Shown here in pieces: positions 11,080 through 22,756 of a DNA stretch of 64,000 bases. Positions within the stretch are counted from its first letter, which is position 1. Every line of letters starts with the position of its first letter. Both the position numbers and the translations under genes were made by a program. The notes beneath the pieces are model-generated. The model made no database searches. It worked only from the letters and a program-made list of their open reading frames with translations, and was not told the DNA's origin. Origin of the DNA: Rhizophagus irregularis (Eukaryota > Glomeromycota > Glomeromycetes > Glomerales > Glomeraceae); contig NC_089433.1 of assembly GCF_026210795.1 (NCBI RefSeq), positions 2,443,001-2,507,000 on the forward strand. Reading direction: 5' to 3'.

Positions 11080-12125
11080 GAGTTCATTTCAGAATATAAC
11101 CTTATTTTTTACCAAACTATAATACAACACTTAAGTTCGTTTATAGAGGACAGTTTCCTCAAGAACTTATTTGAAAAAAACCCATCGGTAGCTAAGGATA
11201 AAGCCCAGTTACTGATAGATAAGTTTGGCAATGCTGCCAACCCTGCAAACTTCACTTTACACTCAAGCTATGAATATACAACTTACCACCCTCTCACTGA
11301 TATTTTCTATAGCATTATATGTTTCGTCCAGGTCTTAAGAAGAGCTTGATGATGATGAATTAGATTGATTAATCGACAATTTAGAATCATATACACCAAA
11401 TTCAGTACTTGAAATGCCTCCAATACTGCCTGATGTGGAAATGACTCCTGTTGATCAAACTGTAATACCAGAAGAAAGATAAACAAAAGGCACATGTTAC
11501 AGATGATAAACAAGTCAAGCACCAATCAACAATGGCGCAAAAACATTAGCCAAAAATTTTCAAAAGGAAAAGAAATCATCTGAACCTGAGGCTACTCAAA
11601 TACTGACTGGATACAAAGCTGTCAGAGAGGAGCAGGAGCGAATCTGAGACATTATAGTTTACGATATCCTGTATTTAGCAGACTTTTAGAGTCAAGATAG
11701 CACTATCCTCATTTGCCCTTTTCCAGTTTAATAAATATTGGATGACAGATTTGGGAGATCTGGGAGGTATACCTGTGAGATGGTTTCCCGCAAGTTGGAC
11801 TTAAGAGAAAGAAAACAACATGAAAAGTTCCAAGCCAACATTCCAGAGGAAATGACAATGGCTACCTTGTGGACTAACCGTAAACAGTGCTAGCACATTT
11901 AAAATAATTCAGACAAGCAAAGGAAGGAGACCACACTCAAGGCCTTAGATATGCCACCAGTTACCTCGCTGTCAGGTAAGGAGTTGAAATGGTGTCAACA
12001 CTCCATCCCTACATCCCTAACTTGAAGAAAGCACATTTGAAACCAAAGGCTAAAAATACCTCAGACAAGAAGAAATCTGGTAAAGCAGGTAAAGCTCGGT
12101 AAGTAATAACAATCCCCAATCCCCA
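11080..12125 (+). pseudogene. Degenerate ORF1-only retroposon copy
   Basis: Plus-strand homologue of the gene at 33930-35435. Recognisable pieces in order: FLKNLFEKNPSVAKDKAQLL, ANPANFTL, an acidic region, the TEPEATQILTGYKAVREEQE-like block, LGGIPVRWFPASWT, then ELKWCQHSIP and the Lys-rich tail. Many stops, shifts and small deletions. No endonuclease or RT follows it, as with every copy in this window. Confidence 0.65.
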
Positions 12126-12160
12126 ATGAAAGCTTTTAAGAATAATAACCATGACCTATA

Positions 12161-12290
12161 GGTGCTATCAGAATTATTTTTATGGTTATGGCACATGATA
12201 TAATGACATAATGAAAAGCTGTAAATTGTAAATGTTGTAGCACCATAACGCCATAATTTATAACGTAAATTTATATCTGTAAGTGTTACT
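12161..12290. repeat. Fragment related to the GCCGTAAT-rich MITE family
   Basis: TATAGGTGCTATCAGAATTA resembles the TATAGGTGCCGTCGAAATT end of the 435-bp MITE at 27935-28369, and is followed by ATGGTTATGGCACATG and CATAACGCCATAATTTATAA repeats like that element's interior. No second end found. Confidence 0.35.
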
Positions 12291-12329
12291 TGTGTAACTT
12301 TTTTTTTTATAATAAAAAATTTTTTTTTT

Positions 12330-12965
12330 CTGACAGACTTTCTGAAAATTTCTGGTAAGTGGTGGAAAGGATTTCTTTAGTATTTATTTGGACCTCTAGA
12401 ACTTTTTGGTAAGTGAAAAAAAGGTTTTCATTGGTATTTAAGAAATGACAGTAACATCATTTTTTTTTTTAAGAACCATCCTGATGGCTAGTGGTTCAGA
12501 ATTTTCTGGTAATTATAGGAAGGAATTTCTTAACATATATTATTAAGAAATAAGAAATAACATTGACTTCATCTTTCTTTTTTAGGAATGGTCAGTGGAT
12601 TTCCTGGACTTTTTGGTAATGGGAGAAGGGTTTTCTTTGACACTTATTTCTAAGAAATGATAGTAACTTCATTTCTTTTTTCTTCTTTTTTAGGAATGAT
12701 TCTGGCGAACTTTTTGGATTTTCTGGTAAGTGGGAGAGCTTTCTTAGATGTTTATTTTTAAGAAATGATATTAAATTTGTTACTTCTTTCTTTTTTTTTT
12801 AGAAACGGTCCTGGCAGATTTTTTAGACTTTCTGGTAAGTGGAAGAGGGTTTTTGTGAATATTTATTTTTAAGGAATGATATTAACTTCATTTTTTTTTA
12901 CCTTTCTTTTTTTTAGGAACGTTTTTAACAGATTTTCTGGACTTTTAGTAAGTGGGAGGGTTTTC
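12330..12965 (+). repeat. Tandem array of exon-like units (array 1)
   Basis: Six or seven units of about 60-115 bp. Most contain, in order, a pyrimidine tract ending in AG, a 32-40 nt body like GAATGGTCCTGGCAGATTTT then CTGGACTTTCTG, and GTAAGTGGGAG. Body ends with a donor-like GTAAG/GTAAT occur near 12354, 12409, 12510, 12618, 12734, 12833 and 12949. So each unit resembles acceptor, mini-exon, donor. The bodies do not share one uninterrupted reading phase. The array lies just downstream of an ORF1-only retroposon copy. Function unknown; repeated spliced exons, a TE regulatory repeat, or coincidence are all possible. Confidence 0.6.
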
Positions 12966-13300
12966 TTTACATTTGTTTATAAGAAGGAGGAAGTTATTTG
13001 ATATTTATATTCAAGAAATGTCATTAATTAATTTTACTTCTATCATTTATCAAATATTGACAACAAGTAATATTTTATCTTCGTGATAATAGATTATTGA
13101 TAAATAAAAATTTTACTTTTTTTATTTTAATCAACAGTAAATTGTTAATTTTGTAAAAAAATTTTCGAAAATAAAATATTTTTATGTTACATAAATTTTT
13201 ACAATAAATAGAGGTAACATGACTTTTGATTTTGATTTCTGATAATCTTTTTTTTAAGAATTAATCCTATTTTTTTTACATAATCTCTGTAGCTGTAAAA

Positions 13301-14260
13301 ATGAGTTCAACAGTTTCAGAAGTCAAAAGAGGTTGTAAAGAATCACATATTTGGAACCATTATATTAAAGAACCATTGGGTAGTGGTCATTATACAGCTA
13401 AATGCCATTACTGCACACAAACATGGTCTAGAAGAAGACCAGAAATTTTAAAATCACATTTAGCATTATATTGTAAGGAAGTGCCACTAGCTATTAAATC
13501 AGAATATATGGAGATGTTAGCAATTGGATCTACATCTACAAATAGAAAACAAAAATTAGATACAGATTCATCAGCTGAAATTGATGCAGATAAAAAGGAT
13601 AGAATTAATCAAGCATTAATAGAATCCCATTCTCAACTGTTAATCATCCTTATTTTATAGATTTTGTCTAGAGTCTTTGTTTTGCCTATAATCCTTTTAA
13701 AAGATTGTTACTTTCAACAACTATTTTGAATAAAGAAACTGCTTTATAATAATTACTCCAGGTAAAAGGCAATATATTCATACTTTAAAAGATATATCAG
13801 TTGATTCTCATACTGGATCTTTTAATGCTACTGAAATTGAAAATATTTTGACTACAATTGGACCAAAAAAATTTGCAGCTGTGGTATTTATATTTTATTA
13901 ATACGCTGTATGGCACATCATATTGTCAAATTGGATTTTGCAAAAAACACATTTAAAAAATGTCAAACAATTATAACTTTCTAAAAGAAGGTGGTTTAAG
14001 AACATCTATAAAAACAAAATGGTCTACTGTATAAGATTTTAAAAATGTAAGTTAATATTAAACATTTAAAATAAAAACTATAATTAATATTTATATCATA
14101 ATTTAAATTCTTAAAAGGCATCAATATTTATGGAATTAATTAAGATAGCAGTTGCAATTAAGCAAATTTCAAATTATTTGGATTTAGATTTTAACAATTT
14201 GAAAGATAGAAAAATAATTATAAATTATAGTGCTTGTAGCGATTAATATTACAATTATTA
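13301..14260 (+). pseudogene. Decayed hAT transposase with BED finger
   Basis: The first 119 codons are open and hold a BED-type finger: HIWNHYIKEPLGSGHYTAKC, then C-x2-C (CHYC), TWSRRRPEILKSHLALYC with the later His/Cys ligands. Beyond about 13650 the frame breaks, but hAT-like pieces persist: ILTTIGPKKFAAV (normally leading to a catalytic Asp block), CMAHHIVKLDF and AVAIKQISNYLDLDF. No intact catalytic core or C-terminal dimerisation domain. Confidence 0.7.
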
Positions 14261-14372
14261 ACTAATGCTAGCAGATGATTGGTAAGGATTTGGCCACGTA
14301 GTGGCCAAATCTGTCCAATTAGAATGCAGCATTGGTTAATAATTGTATATTTATCAACGCAAGCACAATAAT
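14228..14372. repeat. Foldback (hairpin) repeat of about 140 bp
   Basis: The arms TGCTTGTAGCGATTAATATT... and, inverted, TGCTTGCGTTGATAAATAT... continue through ACAATTATTAACYAATGCT on both sides. A small internal palindrome, GGCCACGTAGTGGCC, lies at the centre. It could be a short foldback MITE between the hAT relic and the recombinase gene; no clear TSD. Confidence 0.5.
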
Positions 14373-14500
14373 GATATTATCATGTGATATTATGATGTTT
14401 TATTTAAACTTTTATTAAACTCGAATTAAACTCATAAATTAAGCTTTTATCATTTTTTTTCTTTATCCAATTTCATTTCTCTCCTATTAATATTTTAAAG

Positions 14501-16083
14501 ATGCAAGATAACAAAGATAAACGACCTTGTAAGAAATTAAAGGTGAACTTTACTTATAAAAAGCCTACTGATGATGAGCTTCGCAATCTTATTGATAGTA
14601 GCCGATGTAAAAATACTGATTATTCAACTTCAAATTGGATACGAGCTTTGGAAAAATTTAGAACAGATGTTAATTATCAAGGATTGATTGAGGAAGTTGA
14701 TACAAAAGAAGAATTAGAGGATCAGCTTTGTAGATTTGTTCATGCAATGAGAAAAAAAGATGGTTCTGAATATCATGTTTCTTCAGTTAATAGTTGCATG
14801 TTTGCAATAAATAGACATTTGAATAATAAGTCTGTCCTTTCAAAACCTATCAACATTATGGATAAAGATCAATATTACAAATTATGGCAGATTTTGAATG
14901 GTAAAGTTAAGAGTCTTGTGAGTCAAGGTCGTGGGGAGCGTAACGGTGCTGATGGATTTACTGAAGATGATCTTCTTCAGATTCTTGATCATCCAGCAAT
15001 GTCTGGCAATGATCCTGCCAGTTTATTATATAGGATCTTTTTTTTTAATGCTATTTTTTTAGGGTTAAAAGGAGGAGAACATTTCAATTTGCAGCTTCAA
15101 AATTTTATACGAAGAAAAGACAAATATGGTGGATTTGATATTATCATTTACAAATCAAAAACTAATCAACGCGGTGCCAATAATATTGAATCTCAAGGTG
15201 ATAAGTTATACATTCCCGAAATACCTAGTATCATTGAAATGTATGAAAATTATTTTACCAAACGTCCAACCCAAGCTGATCCACATTTTTATTTAAAGCC
15301 ATGCAATATTAGTGAAGGTAAATATTAAAAATTTTTTTTTTTTGACAAATCTAATGTCAAAATTTTTATTATTTTTTATTTCATATTATACAGTTGAATT
15401 TAATGGACAATGGTATCATAAGCAACATGTGTCTGAAAAAGAAATTAAATCCTTTATGAAAAAAATTGTTACCTTAACCGGAATTAACGTGGATGATCGC
15501 AAAATTAGTAACCATTCAGGTCGGAAAACGCTAGTACAAATATTAAAGCGACGAGGATTTTCAAATTCTGAATGTATGGCAAGTACACGACATAAGTCTG
15601 AGCAAATGCTTGCTAGATATGAGCGTCCAGAAACTGAAATTCAACGAAATAATGCTTTTAACCTTGTTGAAGCATTTGGTTTTAATAAAAATAATATTCG
15701 ATCAGGTAAAAATTTGAAATTTTTAATCATTAATAAATGACCTGCATTCTAATTTTCTTCTATAGAAGAATCAATGGAACAATCAACTTTATCAACAGAC
15801 AATTTCGTTGTTGCAAAATCATTGCTTAATGGTAATATTCTAAAATTTTATTCTATTTTTTGATAATCAATTTAACAAAATTGAACTTTTTCTAGATAAT
15901 CGTGAAGTTATTAATTTGGCAAACAGTAATATTAAAGTTACAAGAAGGCCATTAAAAGATTTAAATGAAATTCAAGAAAATAAAAGTCAAAATTTGGAAG
16001 AATTAGTTTCGAAATTAACAGCTGATAAAGTTTTTATCAATTCTGTTATTATTTTCAATAATAATCCTAATAGCCATAATTAA
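14501..16083 (+). CDS. Crypton-type tyrosine recombinase, four exons
   Basis: Exons 14501-15317, 15394-15705, 15766-15831 and 15896-16083 join in frame through GT-AG introns of 60-76 nt to give 460 residues and a TAA stop. The catalytic half has GLKGGEH (residues 188-194), a box II HxxR at His313/Arg316 (NHSGRKT), then His339 and a candidate nucleophile Tyr348 (RHKSEQMLARYERP). This is the tyrosine recombinase pattern that Cryptons use for cut-and-paste of circular DNA. The first catalytic position, normally Arg in GLRGGEH-type motifs, is Lys190. N-terminal ~110 residues resemble a helical core-binding domain; the C-terminal ~80 are unassigned. Cryptons lack TIRs, so element ends are not defined here. 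It is the most intact mobile-element gene in the window. The substitution suggests loss of activity or domestication; I cannot tell which. Confidence 0.8.
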
Positions 16084-16462
16084 TAATTATAACACATGTA
16101 TTGTTTATAGCTTAAATATAGTTTATTGTAATTATTAAACTTACGCATAAAAAACAATTAAATTACAAATCATCAATATCATACAGCGGAGCACGATAAT
16201 TTCATTTATTAAATAATTTAATAAATGTTGGGTACAATTTGTTATCTTATTACTTTTTTTTTCATCCAAAATATCGAGGTAAACTTAATTATTTTATTGT
16301 TTTTATTTTATTTAATATATTCATTTATTTAAATTTATTTAGATAATATAAAAGGGAGTATGGAAAAAACTCTTTCCTGAAAAACATTTTTACAAAAATT
16401 TCTGCATAATAATTTTTTTAAAAAATAACCCCTTTATTAAATTTTATTACAAATAATTAAAA

Positions 16463-18480
16463 ATGAATCTATACAAGAGTAGAAAACAGTTTGAACAAAT
16501 TCTAGAATATGTTTCTGGATATAATGAACTATTCCATTACAACGTAACTGAACTCTTAGGTTCTTTTATACAGGACGGTTTCCTAAAGGACTTATTTAAT
16601 AAAAATCCATCACAGCCAGTGGATAAAGGCCAGCTGTTGATAAGGAAGTTTGGCGAAGCTGCCAACCCCGAGAACTTCACTTTACAAGCTCAAGTTACAA
16701 ATATACAACATACCACCCTCTCACTAATATTTTCCATAGTGCTATATGTGTCGTCCAGGTCTTAAAATACTTTTGCGACTAAGTACTACATGATGTTTGG
16801 TGACATGGGTGAAATCGCAATAGACGATAGTGTTACAGATGATGGAATATATGAGTCATCTGAAGATGGGCTTGATGAAAATGAAATACATTGAATAATC
16901 GATTACAAAAAAGGATTACAAACACCAAATCCAGTAGATGAAACGCCTCCAATACTGCCTGATGTAGAAATGACCCCTGTCGATTAAACTGTGACACCCG
17001 AAACTTTCTGAAAGAAAGATAAATAAAAGGCACATGTTACAGATAAGGTTGCTTGTCTAAATCTCTTCAAAATCCTACGATTAGTTTTGTCAAAATTTTA
17101 CTATAGATTTATTATAGTTTCGGCAGAGTTTCGGCAGTTTCGGCATTTATAATAAGTTTCAGCAGTTTCGCCTTTCTCTAAAGTTTCGCCAGTTTTTTAA
17201 TATAACTTTAATATAGTTTTGGCAGAATTTCGCTTTTCGGCGAAACGCCATCTTGCCTAAACCCCTAGGTTTCGGCAAGTAACCTTAGTTACAGATGATA
17301 AACAAGTTAAGGACCAATCAACAACAGCAAATCCTGGTACAAAAACATTAGCCAAAAATTCCTAAAAGGAAAAGAATTCATCTATACTCAAATACTGACA
17401 GGATACGAAGCTATCAGAAATGAGTAAGAGCGAATCTGAGACATAATAGTTTATGATATTCTGTATATCTGGGACCTGCAGAAAATTATAGCAGAGTTAA
17501 AATTTTGGAGTAATACTATCAAGTGTTCCGTTAAACGACAAAACAAGTATCAGACTCTTAGAGTCAAGATAGCACTATCCTCATTTGCCCTTTCCCAATT
17601 CACTAACTATTGGATGAAGTATACCTGTAAGATGGTTCCCTGCAAGTTGGACTTTACGAGAAAGAAAACAATGTGAAAAGTTTCAAGCCATTATTCATGA
17701 CATTCTGGAGGATATGACAATAGCTACCTTGTGGGCTGACCGTAAACCATGTGAATTTTTAATGAAAATAATTCAAGCAAGAGAAAACTGGTTGCATATT
17801 TTAAGAATTGGGAGACTACACTCAAGGCCTTAGATAAACTGCCAGTTACCTCACAAGTTGAAATGGTGTTGACACTCTATTCCTAACTTGAAGAAGAAAG
17901 CACAAATCAAACCGAAGATTAAAAATACCCTGAACAAGAAGAAATCTGGTAAAACAGGTAATGATATGGTAAGTAATCAGAGGATAAACAACAATCCTCG
18001 ACCAAAGCTTCTAAAAATAATAATGAATTGAAGAACCTGACCATTCAGAAGAAGGCAAAGAAATCCCCAAAGAATGGTGGAAGTGGTATTAAAGATAACA
18101 AGGAGGTTTTAGCAGAAATTTTGTCTTTATTACGGAAACTAGTGTAGGGTCATAGTGTACCTGATAGTTTAGATTATTTTTTTAAGCAGAATTATTTTAT
18201 TATTTTACTTCTACTCTAGCTTTAGAGGGGTTTATCCCAGTTGATTCCCTTTTTTTTTATTACCCAGTGCGTATCAGCAAACCTACATGGTGGAATTTCA
18301 TCTAGGGTGCTCCACTCTTTAACGGAGGGCAAGGTTTTGTACAAATTTGTACAAATTTGCTTACCACAGTACTCACAATTGTGTAGATTCTTTTCAATGT
18401 GTTGGTTTCTTCTTTTGTGCACTCATCATTGGTTCCCCGGACAATTATAATTAAGGTCATATCTTCTATGCTAAAAATTT
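16463..18480 (+). pseudogene. Degenerate ORF1-only retroposon copy with 3' region
   Basis: Opens with MNLYKSRKQFEQILEYVSGY and FIQDGFLKDLFNKNPSQPVD, the N-terminal domain of the family, open to 16765. It then continues with many breaks through the acidic region, RRM-like blocks (LQKIIAELKFWSNTIKCSV-like) and a Lys-rich tail to about 18145. The following region to 18480 shares short blocks with the full element's 3' end, for example TTTATTACCCAGTGCGT. Split by the MITE at 17044-17287. Confidence 0.65.
17044..17287. mobile_element. 244-bp hAT-like MITE, perfect 8-bp TSD
   Basis: TSD GTTACAGA at 17036-17043 and 17288-17295. The ends are TAAGGTTGCTTG and inverted TAAGGTTACTTG. The interior is packed with degenerate GTTTCGGCAG/CTGCCGAAAC repeats. 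A second member, 245 bp with its own 8-bp TSD, lies at 47323-47567. An 8-bp TSD and short TIRs suit hAT mobilisation. Confidence 0.8.
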
Positions 18481-18890
18481 ACCCTTGTCATCCTGAACTT
18501 ACTTTTAAAGCTATAGATACAAAACTTTGTAATAATAATTGCCCTCCTATTATCTATAATTTTGTTACTTAAAAAGTAATATTTAATAATAGTAATTTTT
18601 ATTTTTTTTGTATATTTCTATGTATACCAATAGTGAAAAAGCATATATTTTTTTGCCTGTGTAATGATACTTATCTCAAATTCTAATCAGTAGATTTACA
18701 AGATTTTGGTATCAAAAGATTCTTCTCTTCAAAAGAAACATTTTTTTCTATGGTAAAAAATAATATTAACTTAATAAAATTACATGTTAAAAGAAAAATA
18801 AAGTTTAAAATATAGTAAGATATGACCTCAATTATAATTATCCGGGTTCTATTACAGCATTATGGCATTATGGTATTTATGATTTATGGC
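18481..18890. other. No gene seen
   Basis: AT-rich, no convincing ORF. Near 18836-18895 there are short GCATTATGGCATT repeats like the interior of the GCCGTAAT-rich MITE family. Confidence 0.4.
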
Positions 18891-18894
18891 ATTT

Positions 18895-19125
18895 TATTAC
18901 AGTTTATACAGGATAATAAGGAGATTTTAGCAGAAATTTTATCTTTATTACGGAAACTAGTGTAGTCATTGCACCTATATAGTTTAGATTATTTTTTTAA
19001 GCAGAATAGTTATATTTTATTTCTACTCTATAGGCCTAACGCATATGGGCAAACCTACATATTTAGGGTGCTCCACTCTTTATCAGAGGGTGAGGTTTTG
19101 TACCAATGTGTACAGAATTAATAAC
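18895..19125 (+). pseudogene. 3' end of another ORF1-only copy
   Basis: Starts within coding for the conserved end of the ORF1-like protein (ILSLLRKL-like before TAG at about 18964) and runs through the same 3' region as the copy ending at 18480, including TTTAAGCAGAAT and GGGTGCTCCACTCTTTA. It runs straight into exon-like array 2. Confidence 0.55.
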
Positions 19126-19925
19126 CATCACCATACCTCTTTCTTTTTATTAGGAACAGCCTTGGACCTGGACTTTGAGAATTTTTTTCGTGGGGTTTTG
19201 TTTCTTTTTTTTGTTTGGGAACGTTACTAACGTTCTCTCTTTCTTTTTTTTATTTGGGAATGTTACTAACATCCCTCTCTTTCTTTTTTTTTAGTAACAG
19301 CCTTGAACCTGAATTTTGACATTGCAAGGAGAGTTTTTTTTGTGATTTTTCATTTCTTTTTCTGGTTTAGGAACATTACTAACTTTCTTTCTTTCTTTTT
19401 TTTAGGAATGGCCTTGGATTTCAACCTGGATTTTGACATTGCAAGGTGAGTGGTGGGTTGATTTTTTTTGTGGGGTTTCCTTTTTTTTTTGGTTGGAAGC
19501 GTTACTAATGTCCCTCTCTTTCTTTTTTTTTTAGGAATGGATTTGAACTTCGAACTGGACTTTGACATTGCAATGTGAGTGGGTGGGTTGATTTTTTTTT
19601 GTGGATTTCCTTTTTTCTTTTTGATTGGGAACGTTACTAAAGTCCCTTTCTTTCTTTTTTTTTTAGGAACGGCCTTGAACTTTGACCTGGACTTTGACAT
19701 AGGTAAGTGGGTGGTTTGATCTTTTTCATGGAGTTTTATTTCTTTTTTTGGTTTGGAAATGTTACTAACATTCCCTTTCTTTTTTTTTAGAAACAGCTTG
19801 GACTTTGGCCTGGAGGACTTTGAATTGTAAAATGGGTGGGTGTTTTGTTTTATTGTTCATCTTTTTTTAATTTGGGAATGTCTCTAACGTTCTCTTTTTT
19901 TTTTTAAGAATGACTTTAAACTGAA
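19126..19925 (+). repeat. Tandem array of exon-like units (array 2)
   Basis: About six units of 110-130 bp, each with a long pyrimidine tract ending AG, a 36-40 nt body such as GAACGGCCTTGAACTTTGAC then CTGGACTTTGACAT, and usually a donor-like GTGAGTGGG or GTAAGTGGG. In the phase starting at ACG/ATG the bodies read as repeated TALNFDLDFDI. Body length varies (36 or 40 nt), so frame would not be kept through all of them. Most of the opposite strand (19350-19700) is open for 116 codons with three 41-44 residue Lys-rich repeats beginning MSKSRSKFKAVPKKK. Which strand matters, if either, is unknown. Confidence 0.6.
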
Positions 19926-20189
19926 CTTTAAAATTGTCTTATTTATTTTTGTTAATCTTAGTGTAGTGGTTTTATTTGGTTCTCCTTTTTTTTTCTTAAC
20001 TCTTGGTAAGATGGCTTCGTTTGGAATGTAATTGCCCTTGATCTTTTATCTTTTCATTAATTATTCTTGATGGCTTTTGTTATCAGTCAGTGGAAATGTT
20101 CCCAAAAATTAGAGGGAGATTTTTTGTACTATGATATCTCAATATAAATTATTGGGACAGTATATGGCATATAGTATATATGTAAACTT

Positions 20190-21290
20190 AAGGTTGGCCA
20201 AAATTGGTACAAATGGCTAAAATCGACAATTTTCAGATCTTAATTCTGGCAGAAATTTTCTTAATTCTGGCCAAATTCGTAATGCCGGCCCAAATTACAT
20301 TAAAATCGAAATTTTCAGGTCAAATTTTTCCAACAATAGTAAACATGTTCGTTCAAGATTTGAAAAATATTTTTAAACCTTTTAAAAGTTAAAAACTTCA
20401 CTTTATTTGGTTGCATCTAGCCAAAGAAAGTAGTCAATTATATAGTTATTTTAATACAACAAACTAATAAAAATTAAGAAAATTTATTTAACCTTATTCT
20501 TTTGCTTATTTTTTTTAAATATTCAATAAATATCTTTAATTTTAACGCTATTTTAGATACTTTTTATATATATAAAAAAATATTTTACTTATTCATATTA
20601 TACTATTTGTATTTATGACTTAATAAAGTAAATAGACCTAATAGTCAATAAGAATTTTTCTATGAATAAATAATTTTTGTTTTATTTTCTTGTTAAACGA
20701 ACTAAAATTAAAAATTTTAAAGTTTTTTTTAATGTTATAATAATTTACATGATTAAAGAATTAAGCATTAAATATCTAATTTAAATAAACAAATAAAAAC
20801 ATAATATTTAACTATTTTTAAATTTATAAATAACAAGTTCATTTCACCAAATTATACTTAAAAATGAAATAATTGCTGGTTAAGAAAGCTTTTGTTAAGA
20901 GTTTTATTAGTTTTATTGAAATCAAGAAAATTTTTTTTTATTATAAAAATTGGTTTTTTGCGGTTTACACAAAATCTCTCTAAATAACTGCCTTTTTTAA
21001 CTTAATAAATCTTTTTCTTCTCGTAAAATTACATATATTTGTATTATTTAAATTGTATTTTATACCTACCTTTAAGTTAAAACTTCATTTTGAGACGAAC
21101 TTTCTTGTAATATGTAAAGAAAAAAAAAATATTACTAAAGAGGAAATGATGACGAATATTTATAGTACATAATGAACTATTAATTTACTTAATTTGTATA
21201 AGCATTGTATTAAAAATTTCTTTTTTTAGCTACGTGGTGATATATTCAATTATGGTTACACAAAATTATTTTAATTAATGATCAGCAAGA
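20190..21290. repeat. Diverged relic of the family-D element
   Basis: 20200-20320 aligns with 5110-5230 of the family-D element (shared TTAATTCTGGC repeats), and 20870-21270 aligns with 6060-6440 (TCTCGTAAAATTACATATAT and the following AT-rich block). The motif array between those two points in family D is absent here. No ends recognised, no ORF. Confidence 0.5.
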
Positions 21291-21299
21291 GAAATAACA

Positions 21300-21700
21300 T
21301 TTCCACTGACTGTTATAGATATAATTACTCATGGTTCTTCTAACTTTTTATATAACAGCTTTATTTGGAACTTTTTATCTTTGATTTTGCCTTTTATCTT
21401 TGATTCTTTTATTTGCATTTTATTATTTTATTACTTCATTTTATACCTTGTGAAGCAAATTAAAAAAAAAGTTCGTAGTAACTATAAATCAAATATATTA
21501 TTACAGAATGTGACTAAATAACTAAATATTACATAAATCAATTTTGATTATTTTTATTTAGTTAAATTAGAAAAGAGAACTATTATAAATTCAAAGTGAA
21601 AGATTTTGATTTTTCGCATCATCATTTAACAAAAATGTTAGCCAATAAAAAGTTTTTTTGTGAATCACATGATGTAATGTTGAACACCACTGGTGTGATT
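21300..21700. other. No gene seen
   Basis: AT-rich sequence between a family-D relic and an ORF1-only copy; nothing recognised apart from a GAATCACATGATGTAAT-like segment near 21660. Confidence 0.35.
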
Positions 21701-21704
21701 TAGT

Positions 21705-22560
21705 AGAGTTGAAATTTTATTACACTTTAGACAAATTATATTTTAAGGGACAGTCACCTATCACCTATAATAAATATGGAGATAAAGGTAGTACTGATGC
21801 CGATGATAATGATTCAGATTCAGAAGATCCTGATGATGATAATCCTGGCATAATTCCAGATAAAGCTTTTATGGATTTAAAATTGAAAAAAATACCAATA
21901 CCAGAAATAACTTCTGTTAATCATACATGTTACAGCTGATAAACTAATCAATAATGGCATAATTTATTTGAAGTAACTCAAATACTGACTGACTTTTAAA
22001 GTTAAGATAGCACTATCCTCATTTGCCCTTCTCCAGTTTAAAAACTTTTGGATGGAAGAAAATAACATGAAAAGTTCCAAGCTGTTATTTATGATATTCC
22101 AGTAGAAATGATGATAGCAACTTTGTGGGCTGACTGATATGCAGTGCTAGCTCATTTAAAATTATTCAAACAAGTAATGGAAGGAGGAAGCTCATGGCCT
22201 ATTTCAAGAATTGGAAGATCACACCTAGGGTCCTAGGTTTACTTGCCTACAGATAAGGAGTTGAAATGGTGTAAACACTCTCTTCCTAACTTAAAGAAAA
22301 TACACATCAAACCAAAAACTAAAAATACTCCTAACAAGAAGCCCGGCAATGTTGGACAAATTAAAGATAGTAATAAGCCTAAGAAGAAGGATAAGAAATC
22401 CTTGAATAAGACCACTAAAAGTGATGACCAGTTGACTCAGAAAGTTCTTGAAAAACAAGGGTAGTAATAAAGCCAACAAGAAGATTTTAGCAAAGATTTT
22501 GACTTTATGATTAGGTTTTCTATTAGATCATTTTTAGGTTACTTTATATATTTAGGCAGA
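21705..22560 (+). pseudogene. Degenerate ORF1-only retroposon copy
   Basis: An acidic segment (DADDNDSDSEDPDDDNPG) as in the family, then scattered blocks of the RRM-like region, then an open Lys-rich tail at 22243-22464 (ELKWCKHSLPNLKKIHIKPK). The 3' region to about 22640 contains TTGCTCCAGTTGATTCTTTA, matching the copy near 18235. Internally deleted relative to the full element. Confidence 0.6.
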
Positions 22561-22756
22561 AATTTTATATTTTTTATTTCTACTCTAGACCCTTTTGCTT
22601 TAGAAGAGGCTTGCTCCAGTTGATTCTTTATTTCTTACTCAGCGTGTTTGGATTATCTTAGGTGGCATAGTTTCTCCTAGGTATAGCTCTTTTTTTTATC
22701 AAAAAGTAAGGATGATAATTTGAAATCTGTGCTCACATATTTGTTTTCTGTACTTA

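Noticed and set aside
18222-18422. Minus-strand open frame with CEYCGKQIC, zinc-finger-like
   Set aside because: It overlaps the 3' region shared by ORF1-only retroposon copies, which does not keep this frame in the copies at 18895 and 21705.
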